64,000 nt of DNA from JBOGXA01 sp050694175 (lineage in GTDB: Bacteria > Actinomycetota > CADDZG01 > WHSQ01), in contig JBOGXA010000001.1 in the NCBI GenBank assembly GCA_050694175.1, positions 1-64,000 on the forward strand. Direction: 5' to 3'. The position numbers and the translations under genes were made by a program. Below are positions 18,006-25,801 of this stretch, piece after piece (position 1 is the first letter of the stretch; the number at the start of each line of letters is the position of its first letter). The notes under the pieces are model-generated. The model was not told where the DNA came from. It did no database searches and saw only the letters and a list, made by a program, of their open reading frames with translations.

Positions 18006-19457
18006 ATGGGACTTCTCGACAAGCTCAAGAGGAAGAACGAAGGAACGGGGGCGGTCTCATCGCGGCGTGGCCCGAAGGTCATGGTGATCGGCCTCGATTG
18101 CGCCCCGCCCGAGCACGTCTTCGACGAGTACGCGGGCGATATCCCGGTCCTCACGAAGCTGAAAGAGAACGGAATGTGGGGGCCGCTCGAGTCCATCGTT
18201 CCCCCGATCACGGTCCCCGCGTGGATGTGCATGATGACGTCCAAGGACCCGGGAACACTCGGAATCTACGGTTTTCGCAATCGCAAGGACCACACCTACG
18301 ACGGGCTCGCCTTTGCCACGTCGTGGGCGGTCAAGGAGCCAACGGTGTGGGACATCCTGTCCGAGCACGGGATGGACTCGATCGTGATGTCCGTGCCGCC
18401 GTCGTATCCACCTAAGGAACTTCGTGGGATCCAGATCGGTTGCTTCCTCACTCCCAACGCGGACGCCGACTACGCGTATCCAAAGGAGATCAAGGCCGAG
18501 ATTGAGTCCAACGTCGGCGAGTACATCTTCGACATCCGCAACTTCCGAACCGATGACACCCAATACATCCTCGACGAGGCCTACAAGATGACCGAATCTC
18601 GGTTCAGAACCGCGGACTATCTTCTGTCGAACAAGCCATGGGACTTCTTCGTGATGGTCGAGATGGGGCCGGATCGTCTCAACCACGGCATCTGGAGCTT
18701 CATCGATCCCAATCACCCCCGCTACGTGCCGGATAACCCCTACAGAGACTCTCTGCGCGAGTACTACCGCTTCCTCGACTCGAAGATCGGTGACCTTCTC
18801 GACGATCATGCGGATTCGGACACAACCGTTCTCGTCGTCTCCGATCACGGCGCCAAGGCGATGGTCGGCGGAGTGTGCCTCAACGAGTGGCTGGTGAAGG
18901 AGGGCTACCTCAGCTTCACCGACGACGTTCCGAACGAGATCACACCGATCAACAAACTCGGGATCGACTGGTCCAGATCGATGGCGTGGGGCGACGGCGG
19001 CTATTACGGAAGATTGTTCCTCAACGTCGAGGGTCGTGAGCCGAACGGCATCATTCCCAAGTCCGAGTACGACTCGGTGCGCGACGCGATCGCCGCAAAG
19101 GTAGAAGCCATGGTGGATCACGAGGGCGAGCCGATGGGCAACAAGGCCCTGAAGCCCGACGACACCTACAGGGACACAAATGGTGTTGCCCCCGATCTCA
19201 TCGTGATCTTCGGTGAGCTGAGGTGGCGATCGGTCGGCAGTCTCGGCCATGGCTCGATCTACACATTCGAGAACGACACCGGCCCCGACGAGGCGAACCA
19301 CGCTGAGAAAGGGATCTTCATCATGAACAACGCTCCCGGCCAGCCCACCGGTCGCAAGGACGGGCTCCACTTGTGGGACGTGCACAACACGATCCTCGAC
19401 CTGTTCGACCTGCCCCCGGCTCCGGGTGCGCTGGGCACGAGCGTCTTCGATAAGTAG
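18006..19457 (+). CDS. Alkaline-phosphatase-superfamily phosphodiesterase/nucleotide pyrophosphatase-like protein
   Basis: A 483-aa enzyme of the type I phosphodiesterase/nucleotide pyrophosphatase branch. Metal ligands and nucleophile can be read: Asp in VIGLDCAPPE (near 25), Thr in PPITVPAW (the likely nucleophile), DRLNHGIW, SDHGAKAM and a late His. There is no signal peptide, so it is probably cytoplasmic. The ATG has an AGGAGAG site just upstream; the open frame before it runs through the hairpin region and is not coding. It lies between sat and cysC, which suggests a role linked to activated sulfate or nucleotide by-products, but the substrate is not known. Confidence 0.85.
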   Translation: MGLLDKLKRKNEGTGAVSSRRGPKVMVIGLDCAPPEHVFDEYAGDIPVLTKLKENGMWGPLESIVPPITVPAWMCMMTSKDPGTLGIYGFRNRKDHTYDGLAFATSWAVKEPTVWDILSEHGMDSIVMSVPPSYPPKELRGIQIGCFLTPNADADYAYPKEIKAEIESNVGEYIFDIRNFRTDDTQYILDEAYKMTESRFRTADYLLSNKPWDFFVMVEMGPDRLNHGIWSFIDPNHPRYVPDNPYRDSLREYYRFLDSKIGDLLDDHADSDTTVLVVSDHGAKAMVGGVCLNEWLVKEGYLSFTDDVPNEITPINKLGIDWSRSMAWGDGGYYGRLFLNVEGREPNGIIPKSEYDSVRDAIAAKVEAMVDHEGEPMGNKALKPDDTYRDTNGVAPDLIVIFGELRWRSVGSLGHGSIYTFENDTGPDEANHAEKGIFIMNNAPGQPTGRKDGLHLWDVHNTILDLFDLPPAPGALGTSVFDK

Positions 19458-19482
19458 TGGCCACCGCCTAACAGGAGGAAGC

Positions 19483-20028
19483 ATGAAGCAAGCGAACCGC
19501 GACCGTGGATGTGTTATCTGGTTCACCGGGCTGTCCGGGTCGGGCAAGACGACGATCGCGCATGAGGTCGAAGAGAGGCTTCTTGATGCCGGAGTACCGG
19601 TTGAGATACTGGACGGCGACATCGTGCGGGAGAACCTCTCAAAGGGACTTGGGTTCTCGAAGGAAGATCGTGACACCAACATCCGCCGCATCGCGTTCGT
19701 CGCCCACCTGTTGCAGCGCAACGGCGTCTTCGCGATCACGGCCGCCATTTCTCCCTACCGCGAAATCCGCGACGAGGCCCGAGCCATGATTAAGGATTTC
19801 GTCGAGGTCTTTGCAGACGCGCCAATCGACATCTGCGAGGAGCGCGACGTGAAGGGGCTCTACGCGAAGGCGAGAGCCGGCGAGATCAAAGGCTTCACGG
19901 GAATCGACGATCCCTACGAGGCTCCCCTGAACCCCGAGGTCGTTTGTAAGACGGGCGAAGAGTCCGTCGAGCAATCTGCTCAGAAGGTGATCGCCCGGCT
20001 CATAGAGCTCAAGTACCTCGAGGCCTAG
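19483..20028 (+). CDS. cysC: Adenylylsulfate kinase
   Basis: Phosphorylates APS to PAPS. The 181-aa protein has Walker A GLSGSGKTT near residue 17, the LDGDIVRENLSKGLGFS block and the APS-binding region DRDTNIRRIAFVA, followed by KARAGEIKGFTGIDDPYEAP, which is characteristic of CysC. ATG 19483 has an AGGAGG site (19473-19478), 25 bp after the phosphatase-fold gene. With sat it completes PAPS synthesis. PAPS could serve sulfotransferases or assimilation; neither set is in view. Confidence 0.96.
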   Translation: MKQANRDRGCVIWFTGLSGSGKTTIAHEVEERLLDAGVPVEILDGDIVRENLSKGLGFSKEDRDTNIRRIAFVAHLLQRNGVFAITAAISPYREIRDEARAMIKDFVEVFADAPIDICEERDVKGLYAKARAGEIKGFTGIDDPYEAPLNPEVVCKTGEESVEQSAQKVIARLIELKYLEA

Positions 20029-20051
20029 TCAGTTCAGGCCGGGCCCCGCTC

Positions 20052-20942
20052 ATGATTGACCTTCACTGTCACACGACCGTGTCCGATGGGGGCGACTCGC
20101 CGTCCGAACTGGTGGCGGTGGCCGCGGCGGCTGGACTCGACGCGATCGCGGTCACCGATCACGACAACGACGCCGGCTGCACAGAGGGGGCGCGGGCCGG
20201 GCGTCAGCATGGGCTCGAGGTCGTGCGCGGGGTCGAGATCTCGTGCGATGTCGAGGATCTGGGGGAGCGAGGCTATGGGCCGCGCGCACGCCCGACGATG
20301 CATCTGCTCGGTTACTTCATCCCCGAGGCGAGTAACCCATTGTCGCAGGCGCTCGCCGACCTTCAGTATCACCGCGCTAACCGCAATCGATTAATCGTCG
20401 ACCGCTTGAACGAGCTGGGCATCCCCGTGACCTTCGAAGAGGTCGAGACCGAGGCGGGGGGCCCGGGATCACAGATAGGACGCCCCCACTTCGCCGCCGT
20501 GCTCGTGCGCCACGGGGCCGTGTCCGAGTATCAGCAGGCGTTCGATGAGTACCTAGCCAAGGGAGCTCGTGCGTATATCGGGCGCAAGCTCTACAAGCCG
20601 GTCGAGGCGATCGAACTGATGGTGTCGGCGGGTGTGGTGCCGGTGCTCGCACACCCGTTCACGCTCAATCTGGAGCCTGCCGAACTCGAGCGTTTTACCG
20701 ACGAGCTCGTTGAGGCTGGGCTCAAGGGGATCGAGGCTTATCACGGCGACTGGACCGAGCCCGAGCAGGAACCACTCAAGGCCATAGCCGAACGGCGCGG
20801 CCTTGTGGTCTCGGGCGGTAGCGACTACCACGGCGACATGCGTCCCGACAGGGCCCTTCCCGGCGGGAAGACTGGGATCGTGGCGCCGGAGCGTGCCCTG
20901 GAAGATCTGAGGGCGGCCGCCGGCGACCTTCAGCGAACTTAG
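20052..20942 (+). CDS. PHP-domain phosphoesterase
   Basis: A 296-aa protein of the PHP family with metal ligands in MIDLHCHT, TDHDND, RGVEIS, HLLGYF, AHPF and GGSDYHG. Characterised members of this type (YciV/RNase AM, CV1693) hydrolyse nucleoside 3',5'-bisphosphates or short RNA 5' ends. It starts 23 bp after cysC, which makes a role in clearing PAP, the by-product of PAPS use, attractive; this is inference from context. A GNAT gene follows after 2 bp. Confidence 0.88.
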   Translation: MIDLHCHTTVSDGGDSPSELVAVAAAAGLDAIAVTDHDNDAGCTEGARAGRQHGLEVVRGVEISCDVEDLGERGYGPRARPTMHLLGYFIPEASNPLSQALADLQYHRANRNRLIVDRLNELGIPVTFEEVETEAGGPGSQIGRPHFAAVLVRHGAVSEYQQAFDEYLAKGARAYIGRKLYKPVEAIELMVSAGVVPVLAHPFTLNLEPAELERFTDELVEAGLKGIEAYHGDWTEPEQEPLKAIAERRGLVVSGGSDYHGDMRPDRALPGGKTGIVAPERALEDLRAAAGDLQRT

Positions 20943-20944
20943 GC

Positions 20945-21370
20945 ATGTTCATCACGAGAGCCTCTCGCCGCGATCACGACGAGATCAAAGACTTCTACAG
21001 GTCGAACGATTGGGGAGACAACGTGGACCTGTCGCGGGGTGTTGCGTTCATCGCTCGCCAGGGCCCGGTGGTCGGCGCCGTCCGACTTATCGAGGTCGCG
21101 CCCCAGACGGTCATCGTCGAGGATGTCGTCGTCGCCGGCGAGCACCGCTGTAAGGGAGTCGGACGGCGCCTTATGGAGGCGGCGATGAACAGCCGGGGCG
21201 GCTCCATGTATCTGTGCTGCCACGACGATGTGATCCCGTTCTACGAGAACTTCAGTTTTGCGGCGATGCCGTTCGAAGAGATACCGGAGAGCGCCCAAGA
21301 GTACTTCAGGTCGATCGGCGATTACCCGACCGAGCCGGGCCACGTCCACTACTTCTTGAAGGCACGGTAA
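20945..21370 (+). CDS. GNAT-family N-acetyltransferase
   Basis: A 141-aa single-domain acetyltransferase. The acetyl-CoA-binding block reads VVVAGEHRCKGVGRRLMEAA (near 60-79), followed by LCCHDDVIPFYENFSF. The C-terminal part carries acidic and aromatic residues and ends YFLKAR. The substrate is unknown. It is separated by only 2 bp from the PHP gene, so it is probably co-transcribed with the sulfate-activation genes. Confidence 0.82.
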   Translation: MFITRASRRDHDEIKDFYRSNDWGDNVDLSRGVAFIARQGPVVGAVRLIEVAPQTVIVEDVVVAGEHRCKGVGRRLMEAAMNSRGGSMYLCCHDDVIPFYENFSFAAMPFEEIPESAQEYFRSIGDYPTEPGHVHYFLKAR

Positions 21371-21413
21371 GCGGGCCCGTGCACCACGTGGGTCCGACGT
21401 AGATTGGACCTCG

Positions 21414-21785
21414 ATGCCCGGCCACATCGCTCGTGACGCTTTCGAACAACTCGTTGTCGACGCGCTCGACTCGTTACCCGATGAGATCGAGCGCGCGATG
21501 CAGAACGTCGAGGTCGTCGTGGAAGACGAGCCGCCACCCGATCTCCTCGCCGGGCTCGGTCGCGGCGGAGAATTGCTCGGGCTCTATCAGGGCGTCCCAC
21601 TGACCCGCCGCGAGCACTACAGCAGCGTCCTGCCGGACAAGATCTCGATCTACCGCGGTCCCATCACCCGGCTCGCCCGATCGCCCGAGCGCATCAAGAA
21701 CCAGGTGCGCAGGACGGTGATCCACGAAGTGGCCCATCATTTCGGGATCGACGAAGAGCGCCTGACAGAGCTCGGGTGGGGCTGA
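21414..21785 (+). CDS. Zincin-like metallopeptidase family protein
   Basis: A 123-aa member of the MMP-like small zincin family (Pfam PF06262 type). The zinc motif HEVAHHFGI lies at about residues 106-114, with the Asp and Glu of DEERLTELGWG completing the usual C-terminus. The N-terminal half has DALDSLPDEIERAMQNVEVVVEDEP, also typical. Proteolytic activity of the family is little tested. It is convergent with the transglycosylase gene 12 bp away. Confidence 0.88.
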   Translation: MPGHIARDAFEQLVVDALDSLPDEIERAMQNVEVVVEDEPPPDLLAGLGRGGELLGLYQGVPLTRREHYSSVLPDKISIYRGPITRLARSPERIKNQVRRTVIHEVAHHFGIDEERLTELGWG

Positions 21786-21797
21786 GCTGAATCAGGC

Positions 21798-22373
21798 TCA
21801 GGCGCAGTTCGGCCAGCGGCTGTGGTGCCCGGCTGCGAGGAGTTCCGCGGCCGTGCGCGCCTGCGCGACGGGGTCGTAGATCGACCCGTACCCGTACGCG
21901 GCCCATGTCTGCTCGTCGAACTGGAAGAGGCCGTGATAACCGGCGGGATTTACCGCGCTCGGATCGAGTCCGGACTCGCAGCTCGCGACCGACAGCAGGT
22001 AGTCGGCGTCGAGCCCGTACTCGGCAGCCGCGGCGGACACGATCTCGGTCACGCTTCCTCCGGAGGCCGGCGGCTCGGGGGCGGCGGCGCGGTCCGGCTG
22101 CGGCGGGGTGGATGGCGTGGGGGTGGGGCGGATCTTGAAGAGGTGGCGCTTGAAGCGCAGCGCCGAGGCGGTGCTCTCCGGCGTCTCGATTCCTCCCGCG
22201 GTCGTTACCGAACCGGGAGTGCTGCCGGTCAGGGAGTTGAGGGTTCTCACCGCGACCAGCGAACCGGGGACCCCCAGAAGCACTGCTGCTATCGATGCGT
22301 AGGTGGCCCACCGGGCCAGACGTTTGATACGTGCTCTACGGCGCGCCCGCGCGCCGAAATTTAGGCGATCCAA
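21798..22373 (-). CDS. Membrane-anchored lytic transglycosylase (SLT/Rpf-like fold)
   Basis: A 191-aa protein with an N-terminal transmembrane segment (about residues 23-42), a Thr/Pro-rich linker, and a C-terminal lysozyme-like domain: EIVSAAAAEYGLDADYLLSVASCESGLDP, GYHGLFQFDEQTWAAYGYG, and DPVAQARTAAELL. The catalytic Glu is in CESGLD. It probably cleaves peptidoglycan outside the membrane. TTG 22373 is chosen because AAGGAGG (22380-22386 on the complement) lies 6 nt away; the frame extends further but without a ribosome site. A CRP/GlxR-type site lies ~150 bp upstream. Confidence 0.85.
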   Translation of the reverse strand: MDRLNFGARARRRARIKRLARWATYASIAAVLLGVPGSLVAVRTLNSLTGSTPGSVTTAGGIETPESTASALRFKRHLFKIRPTPTPSTPPQPDRAAAPEPPASGGSVTEIVSAAAAEYGLDADYLLSVASCESGLDPSAVNPAGYHGLFQFDEQTWAAYGYGSIYDPVAQARTAAELLAAGHHSRWPNCA

Positions 22374-22519
22374 GACAAGCCTCCTTCGTTCGAGAAGCAG
22401 GTCGTTCGACCGGCCGACGTGCGGGACCGGCGGTGCGCCTCGGCCCGCCGGGAGCGGTAGCCGGGAGGCGCAACCCGAGCATTTTCGACCCACTTCCTAC
22501 CACGGAACACCTGCAAGCG

Positions 22520-22539
22520 CTTGTGATGTGGTTCACAAG
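22520..22539. promoter_or_regulatory. CRP/GlxR-type operator
   Basis: CTTGTGA (22520-22526), six bases, TCACAAG (22533-22539). The core TGTGA-N6-TCACA is an exact match to CRP-family half-sites. It lies in the 342-bp region between the transglycosylase and gmd and could serve either. In mycobacteria and corynebacteria such sites control rpf-type muralytic genes. No crp gene is in the window. Confidence 0.65.
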
Positions 22540-22578
22540 TTCACGAGAAGGGGCAGATTCTCGCTGTGAGTGGAGGAC

Positions 22579-22592
22579 ACTTGTCGACAAGT
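22579..22592. promoter_or_regulatory. Perfect 14-bp palindrome upstream of gmd
   Basis: ACTTGTCGACAAGT is fully symmetrical and lies 40 bp downstream of the CRP-type site and 123 bp before gmd. It could be an operator for a second regulator. The remaining intergenic sequence holds no gene I can support. Confidence 0.4.
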
Positions 22593-22715
22593 AGGTGGAC
22601 ATATCGGATGCGGTGGGGAGGCTTGAGGGATGAGGGCCGGCTAGCGTCCATGCGGCGGATCTGGCGGCGGAGCCCTCTTCGGGGCCCGGTGGGTCGCGGG
22701 GCTTATTGTTTGCGC

Positions 22716-23735
22716 ATGCCAAAAAGAGCTTTGATTACGGGCGTGACCGGCCAGGATGGCTCTTATCTGGCCGAGCTGCTCCTGGCCAAGGGATACGACG
22801 TCCACGGCCTGATCCGCAGGGCGTCGTCCTTCAACACCGGCCGCCTCCAGCCGATCTACCGGGACCCTCACGAGACCGGTGTGCGGTTTCGCATGCACTA
22901 CGGGGACCTGTCGGACTCGGGTTCTCTAGTGAACCTCATCCGCGAGCTGGAGCCCGACGAGATCTACCACCTGGGGGCCCAGAGTCATGTGAAGGTTTCG
23001 TTCGAGATCCCCGAGTACACGTGCGATGCGACGGGCATGGGTACGGTGAGGATCCTCGAGGCCGTGCGCTCGTCGGGCGTTCGTACGCGCTTCTACCAGG
23101 CAGGGTCCTCCGAGATGTTCGGCACCTCGCCGCCGCCGCAGAACGAAGACACCCCTTTTCATCCCCGTAGCCCGTACGGAGTTGCCAAGGTCTTCGCTCA
23201 CTGGATCACAATTAACTACCGGGAGGCTCATGGCCTGTTTGCGGCAAACGGGATCCTCCACAACCATGAATCGCCGCGGCGGGGTGAGACCTTCGTGTCG
23301 CGCAAGATCACACGTGCGGTCGCACGCATAAAGGCCGGCATTCAGGACACGCTGTTTCTGGGCAACCTGGAAGCCAGGAGGGACTGGGGCTACGCGCCCG
23401 AATACGTAGAAGCGATGTGGCGGATGTTGCAGGAGGACGAGCCTCACGATCTCGTAATTGCGACCGGTGAGGCGCACTCCGTCCGGGAGTTCTGTGAGGC
23501 CGCCTTCGAGTACGCGGAACTGGACTGGGAGCGGCATGTCGAGATCGATCCCCACTACTTCCGTCCGTCGGAGGTCAACTACCTGCAGGGTGATGCCACC
23601 AAGGCAAAAGAGCTGATCGGATGGGAAGCGAAGACGCGATTCGGCGACCTTGTCCGCCTCATGGTCGACGCCGATATCCAGCTTCTCGACGACGAGCTGT
23701 CGGGCCGCCTCGTAGGGCAGGATCGCGATCATTAG
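22716..23735 (+). CDS. gmd: GDP-mannose 4,6-dehydratase
   Basis: An extended short-chain dehydrogenase making GDP-4-keto-6-deoxymannose, precursor of GDP-fucose, GDP-rhamnose or related sugars. The NADP-binding start is ALITGVTGQDGSYLAELLL; YQAGSSEMFG and SPYGVAKVFAHW supply the catalytic Thr/Ser-Glu and Tyr-Lys; NHESPRRGETFVSRKITRAV is diagnostic for GMD. The length is 339 aa from ATG 22716; the frame extends upstream but without family similarity. No ribosome site is visible, so a leaderless transcript is possible. The next step enzyme is not adjacent. Confidence 0.94.
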   Translation: MPKRALITGVTGQDGSYLAELLLAKGYDVHGLIRRASSFNTGRLQPIYRDPHETGVRFRMHYGDLSDSGSLVNLIRELEPDEIYHLGAQSHVKVSFEIPEYTCDATGMGTVRILEAVRSSGVRTRFYQAGSSEMFGTSPPPQNEDTPFHPRSPYGVAKVFAHWITINYREAHGLFAANGILHNHESPRRGETFVSRKITRAVARIKAGIQDTLFLGNLEARRDWGYAPEYVEAMWRMLQEDEPHDLVIATGEAHSVREFCEAAFEYAELDWERHVEIDPHYFRPSEVNYLQGDATKAKELIGWEAKTRFGDLVRLMVDADIQLLDDELSGRLVGQDRDH

Positions 23736-23782
23736 ATAAAGGAGGGGAACGAGAAGGAGGAAGGTTTTGATCGCGAAATGTT

Positions 23783-23802
23783 CGGCTCGCCGGGGCGAGC
23801 CG
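23783..23802 (+). terminator. Hairpin after gmd
   Basis: CGGCTCGC (23783-23790) pairs perfectly with GCGAGCCG (23795-23802) around a CGGG loop, 48 bp past the gmd stop and 50 bp before the GuaB3 gene. No T run follows. Terminator role is possible but not certain. Confidence 0.45.
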
Positions 23803-23851
23803 ACGGTAACCTCAGCTTAAGGGAGTTCCGGATAAGGAGACTGGCGTTCTC

Positions 23852-25021
23852 GTGGAAATAGAGATCGGTATCGGCAAGTCAGGTCGTCGGGCCTACGGTT
23901 TCGACGACATCGCCATCGTCCCGTCGCGACGGACGCGCGATCCCGACGATGTCGATATCAGCTGGGAGGTCGACGCGTTCAAGTTCGAGCTTCCCCTTGT
24001 GGCTTCGGCGATGGACGGCGTTGTCTCAACACGATCCGCGATCGAGATTGGCCGGCTCGGGGGCCTCGCCGTGCTGAACCTCGAAGGCCTCGGTACGCGC
24101 TACGAGGACGCCGACTCGATATTGGGCGAGATAGCGGAGCTTCCCGACGATAAGGCGACGCTGCGGATGCAGGAGATCTACCAAGAGCCAATCAAAGAGG
24201 AATTGCTCTTCAAGCGAATCCGGGAGATCAAAGACGCGGGGGTCACGGCGGCCGCATCCTTGACCCCTCAGCGCGTCGAGCGCTACCACAAGATCGCGTT
24301 GGAAGCGGAACTCGACATCCTGGTCATCCAGGGAACGGTCGTTTCGGCCGAGCACGTCTCCACTCGTACCGAGCCACTGAACCTCAAGCGGTTCATCTCG
24401 ACCTATGAGTTGCCCGTGATCGTGGGAGGGTGTGCCTCCTATTCGACCGCTCTTCACCTCATGAGAACCGGTGCGATCGGCGTGCTCGTCGGCGTCGGAC
24501 CCGGCGCCGCCTGCACGACGCGCGGAGTCCTCGGCGTGGGAGTTCCTCAGGCAACTGCGATCGCAGACGCGGCCGGCGCCCGCATCCGCCATCTCGACGA
24601 GACCGGTCGCTACTGCCACGTGATCGCAGATGGCGGAATGCGCACCGGAGGCGACATCGCCAAGGCGATCGCGTGCGGTGCCGACGCGGTCATGATCGGC
24701 TCTCCCCTCGCAGCCGCTCGGGAAGCGCCCGGTCGGGGGCACCACTGGGGGATGGCGACGTTTCACCCCTCACTGCCGCGCGGGGCGAGGGTGGCCACCC
24801 CGACGATTGGATCACTGCAGGAGATCCTCGTCGGGCCGGCCCACGATAACGACGGGCGCCTCAATCTGTTCGGCGCCCTGCGAACCAGCCTTGCGACGTG
24901 CGGATACGGGGACATCAAGGAATTCCAGAAGGCCGAGGTCATGATCGCCCCGGCCCTCCAGACGGAGGGCAAGGTGCTGCAGCGTCAACAGCACGTTGGT
25001 ATGGGCCGCCGGTCGACCTAG
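23852..25021 (+). CDS. guaB3: GuaB3-type IMP dehydrogenase family protein
   Basis: A TIM-barrel member of the IMPDH/GMP reductase family, 389 aa, without the CBS domains of GuaB. The catalytic loop reads GPGAACTTRGVLGVGVPQATAI with the active Cys, and SAMDGV and GGMRTGGDIAKAIACGADAVMIG are the substrate-binding blocks. Actinobacteria usually carry this paralogue beside guaB. A cyanobacterial GuaB3 has been shown to act as GMP reductase, so GMP salvage back to IMP is a fair guess here. GTG 23852 has AAGGAGA 11 bp upstream. guaA lies 1.7 kb downstream. Confidence 0.9.
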   Translation: MEIEIGIGKSGRRAYGFDDIAIVPSRRTRDPDDVDISWEVDAFKFELPLVASAMDGVVSTRSAIEIGRLGGLAVLNLEGLGTRYEDADSILGEIAELPDDKATLRMQEIYQEPIKEELLFKRIREIKDAGVTAAASLTPQRVERYHKIALEAELDILVIQGTVVSAEHVSTRTEPLNLKRFISTYELPVIVGGCASYSTALHLMRTGAIGVLVGVGPGAACTTRGVLGVGVPQATAIADAAGARIRHLDETGRYCHVIADGGMRTGGDIAKAIACGADAVMIGSPLAAAREAPGRGHHWGMATFHPSLPRGARVATPTIGSLQEILVGPAHDNDGRLNLFGALRTSLATCGYGDIKEFQKAEVMIAPALQTEGKVLQRQQHVGMGRRST

Positions 25022-25085
25022 GAAGCGCCCTTCTCGCCTCGTTTCATTTTCTGGGGCTTCATAACCGCTTTGACCTTTAGTTCGG

Positions 25086-25114
25086 TTGAGAATTCATCGC
25101 ATGACTGTTATATT
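25086..25114 (+). promoter_or_regulatory. Probable promoter of the Lrp-type gene
   Basis: TTGAGA (25086-25091) and TATATT (25109-25114) are spaced by 17 bp in an A+T-rich island (about 25030-25160) that contrasts with its surroundings. Transcription would start near 25121, leaving a leader of about 160 nt. Confidence 0.6.
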
Positions 25115-25281
25115 GTTGGTGTTATTAGACATATGCCTTAGAAAGTTGGTGGAAACATGTTCATTAGCCTTGCAGTCTTCGGACATCCGTGGGTGCTCGG
25201 CTTCGGTCGCGATAACGCCGAAGATCGAACGGGCCAGATTCGTACCCCCAGCGGGCAGCTCGTCCGCTGTCGGTGAGATCC

Positions 25282-25776
25282 ATGCGCGGCGATCTCGACG
25301 AGATCGACTGCCACATCCTCCGCCTGCTCCGGCGAGACGGACGGATGTCTCACTCGGCCATAGCTAAAGAGGTGGGGCTGTCCGGCCCCGCCGTACACGA
25401 TCGCGTCCGCAAGCTCGAAGCCAGGGGCGCCATTTCCTGCTACTCGGCGATCCTCGATCCGATGGTTTTGGATCGCTCCCATGCCGCCTTCGTCATGGTC
25501 ACTCTGTCGGAGGGCAGCGAGTTCGCGATCGACGATCCGATCGTGGCGCGCATCTGTGAGGAGCCCGACGTCTTGGAGTTCCACAGGATCGCCGGACAGG
25601 ACTGCTATCTGCTCAAGGTCCGGACCGCGACCAACCGAGGCCTCGAGCAGCTCCTGCGACGCATCCGTCGCATCCATGGCGTTGCGCGCACGCGCACAAC
25701 GATCGTGCTGTCCACCGAGCTCGAGAAACCTTCGATCGACGTGCCCGACAGAACGCCCAACGCAGCGCGCGTCTGA
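25282..25776 (+). CDS. Lrp/AsnC-family transcriptional regulator
   Basis: A 164-aa feast/famine regulator. The N-terminal winged HTH reads LDEIDCHILRLLRRDGRMSH then AIAKEVGLSGPAVHDRVRKL, and the C-terminal RAM domain (about 60-145) includes EPDVLEFHRIAGQDCYLLKV. Such proteins sense amino acids or related ligands as octamers. ATG 25282 is preferred to GTG 25273, with a weak site either way. Autoregulation through the A+T-rich upstream region is likely. The HemK-like gene follows after 25 bp. Confidence 0.92.
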   Translation: MRGDLDEIDCHILRLLRRDGRMSHSAIAKEVGLSGPAVHDRVRKLEARGAISCYSAILDPMVLDRSHAAFVMVTLSEGSEFAIDDPIVARICEEPDVLEFHRIAGQDCYLLKVRTATNRGLEQLLRRIRRIHGVARTRTTIVLSTELEKPSIDVPDRTPNAARV

Positions 25777-25801
25777 TCGCGTCTGAGTACGATTGCGCAC
25801 G

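Noticed and set aside
18057..19748. 563-codon antisense open frame across the phosphatase-fold gene and cysC
   Set aside because: It runs opposite two well-supported genes and has the composition of a high-G+C shadow frame.
22374..22560. c-di-AMP (ydaO) riboswitch before the transglycosylase
   Set aside because: Such elements often precede rpf-like genes, but the conserved core blocks were not found on the minus strand here.
25086..25367. 93-codon frame starting with a hydrophobic stretch in the A+T-rich island
   Set aside because: It begins inside the probable promoter and then overlaps the Lrp gene out of frame, with no ribosome site.
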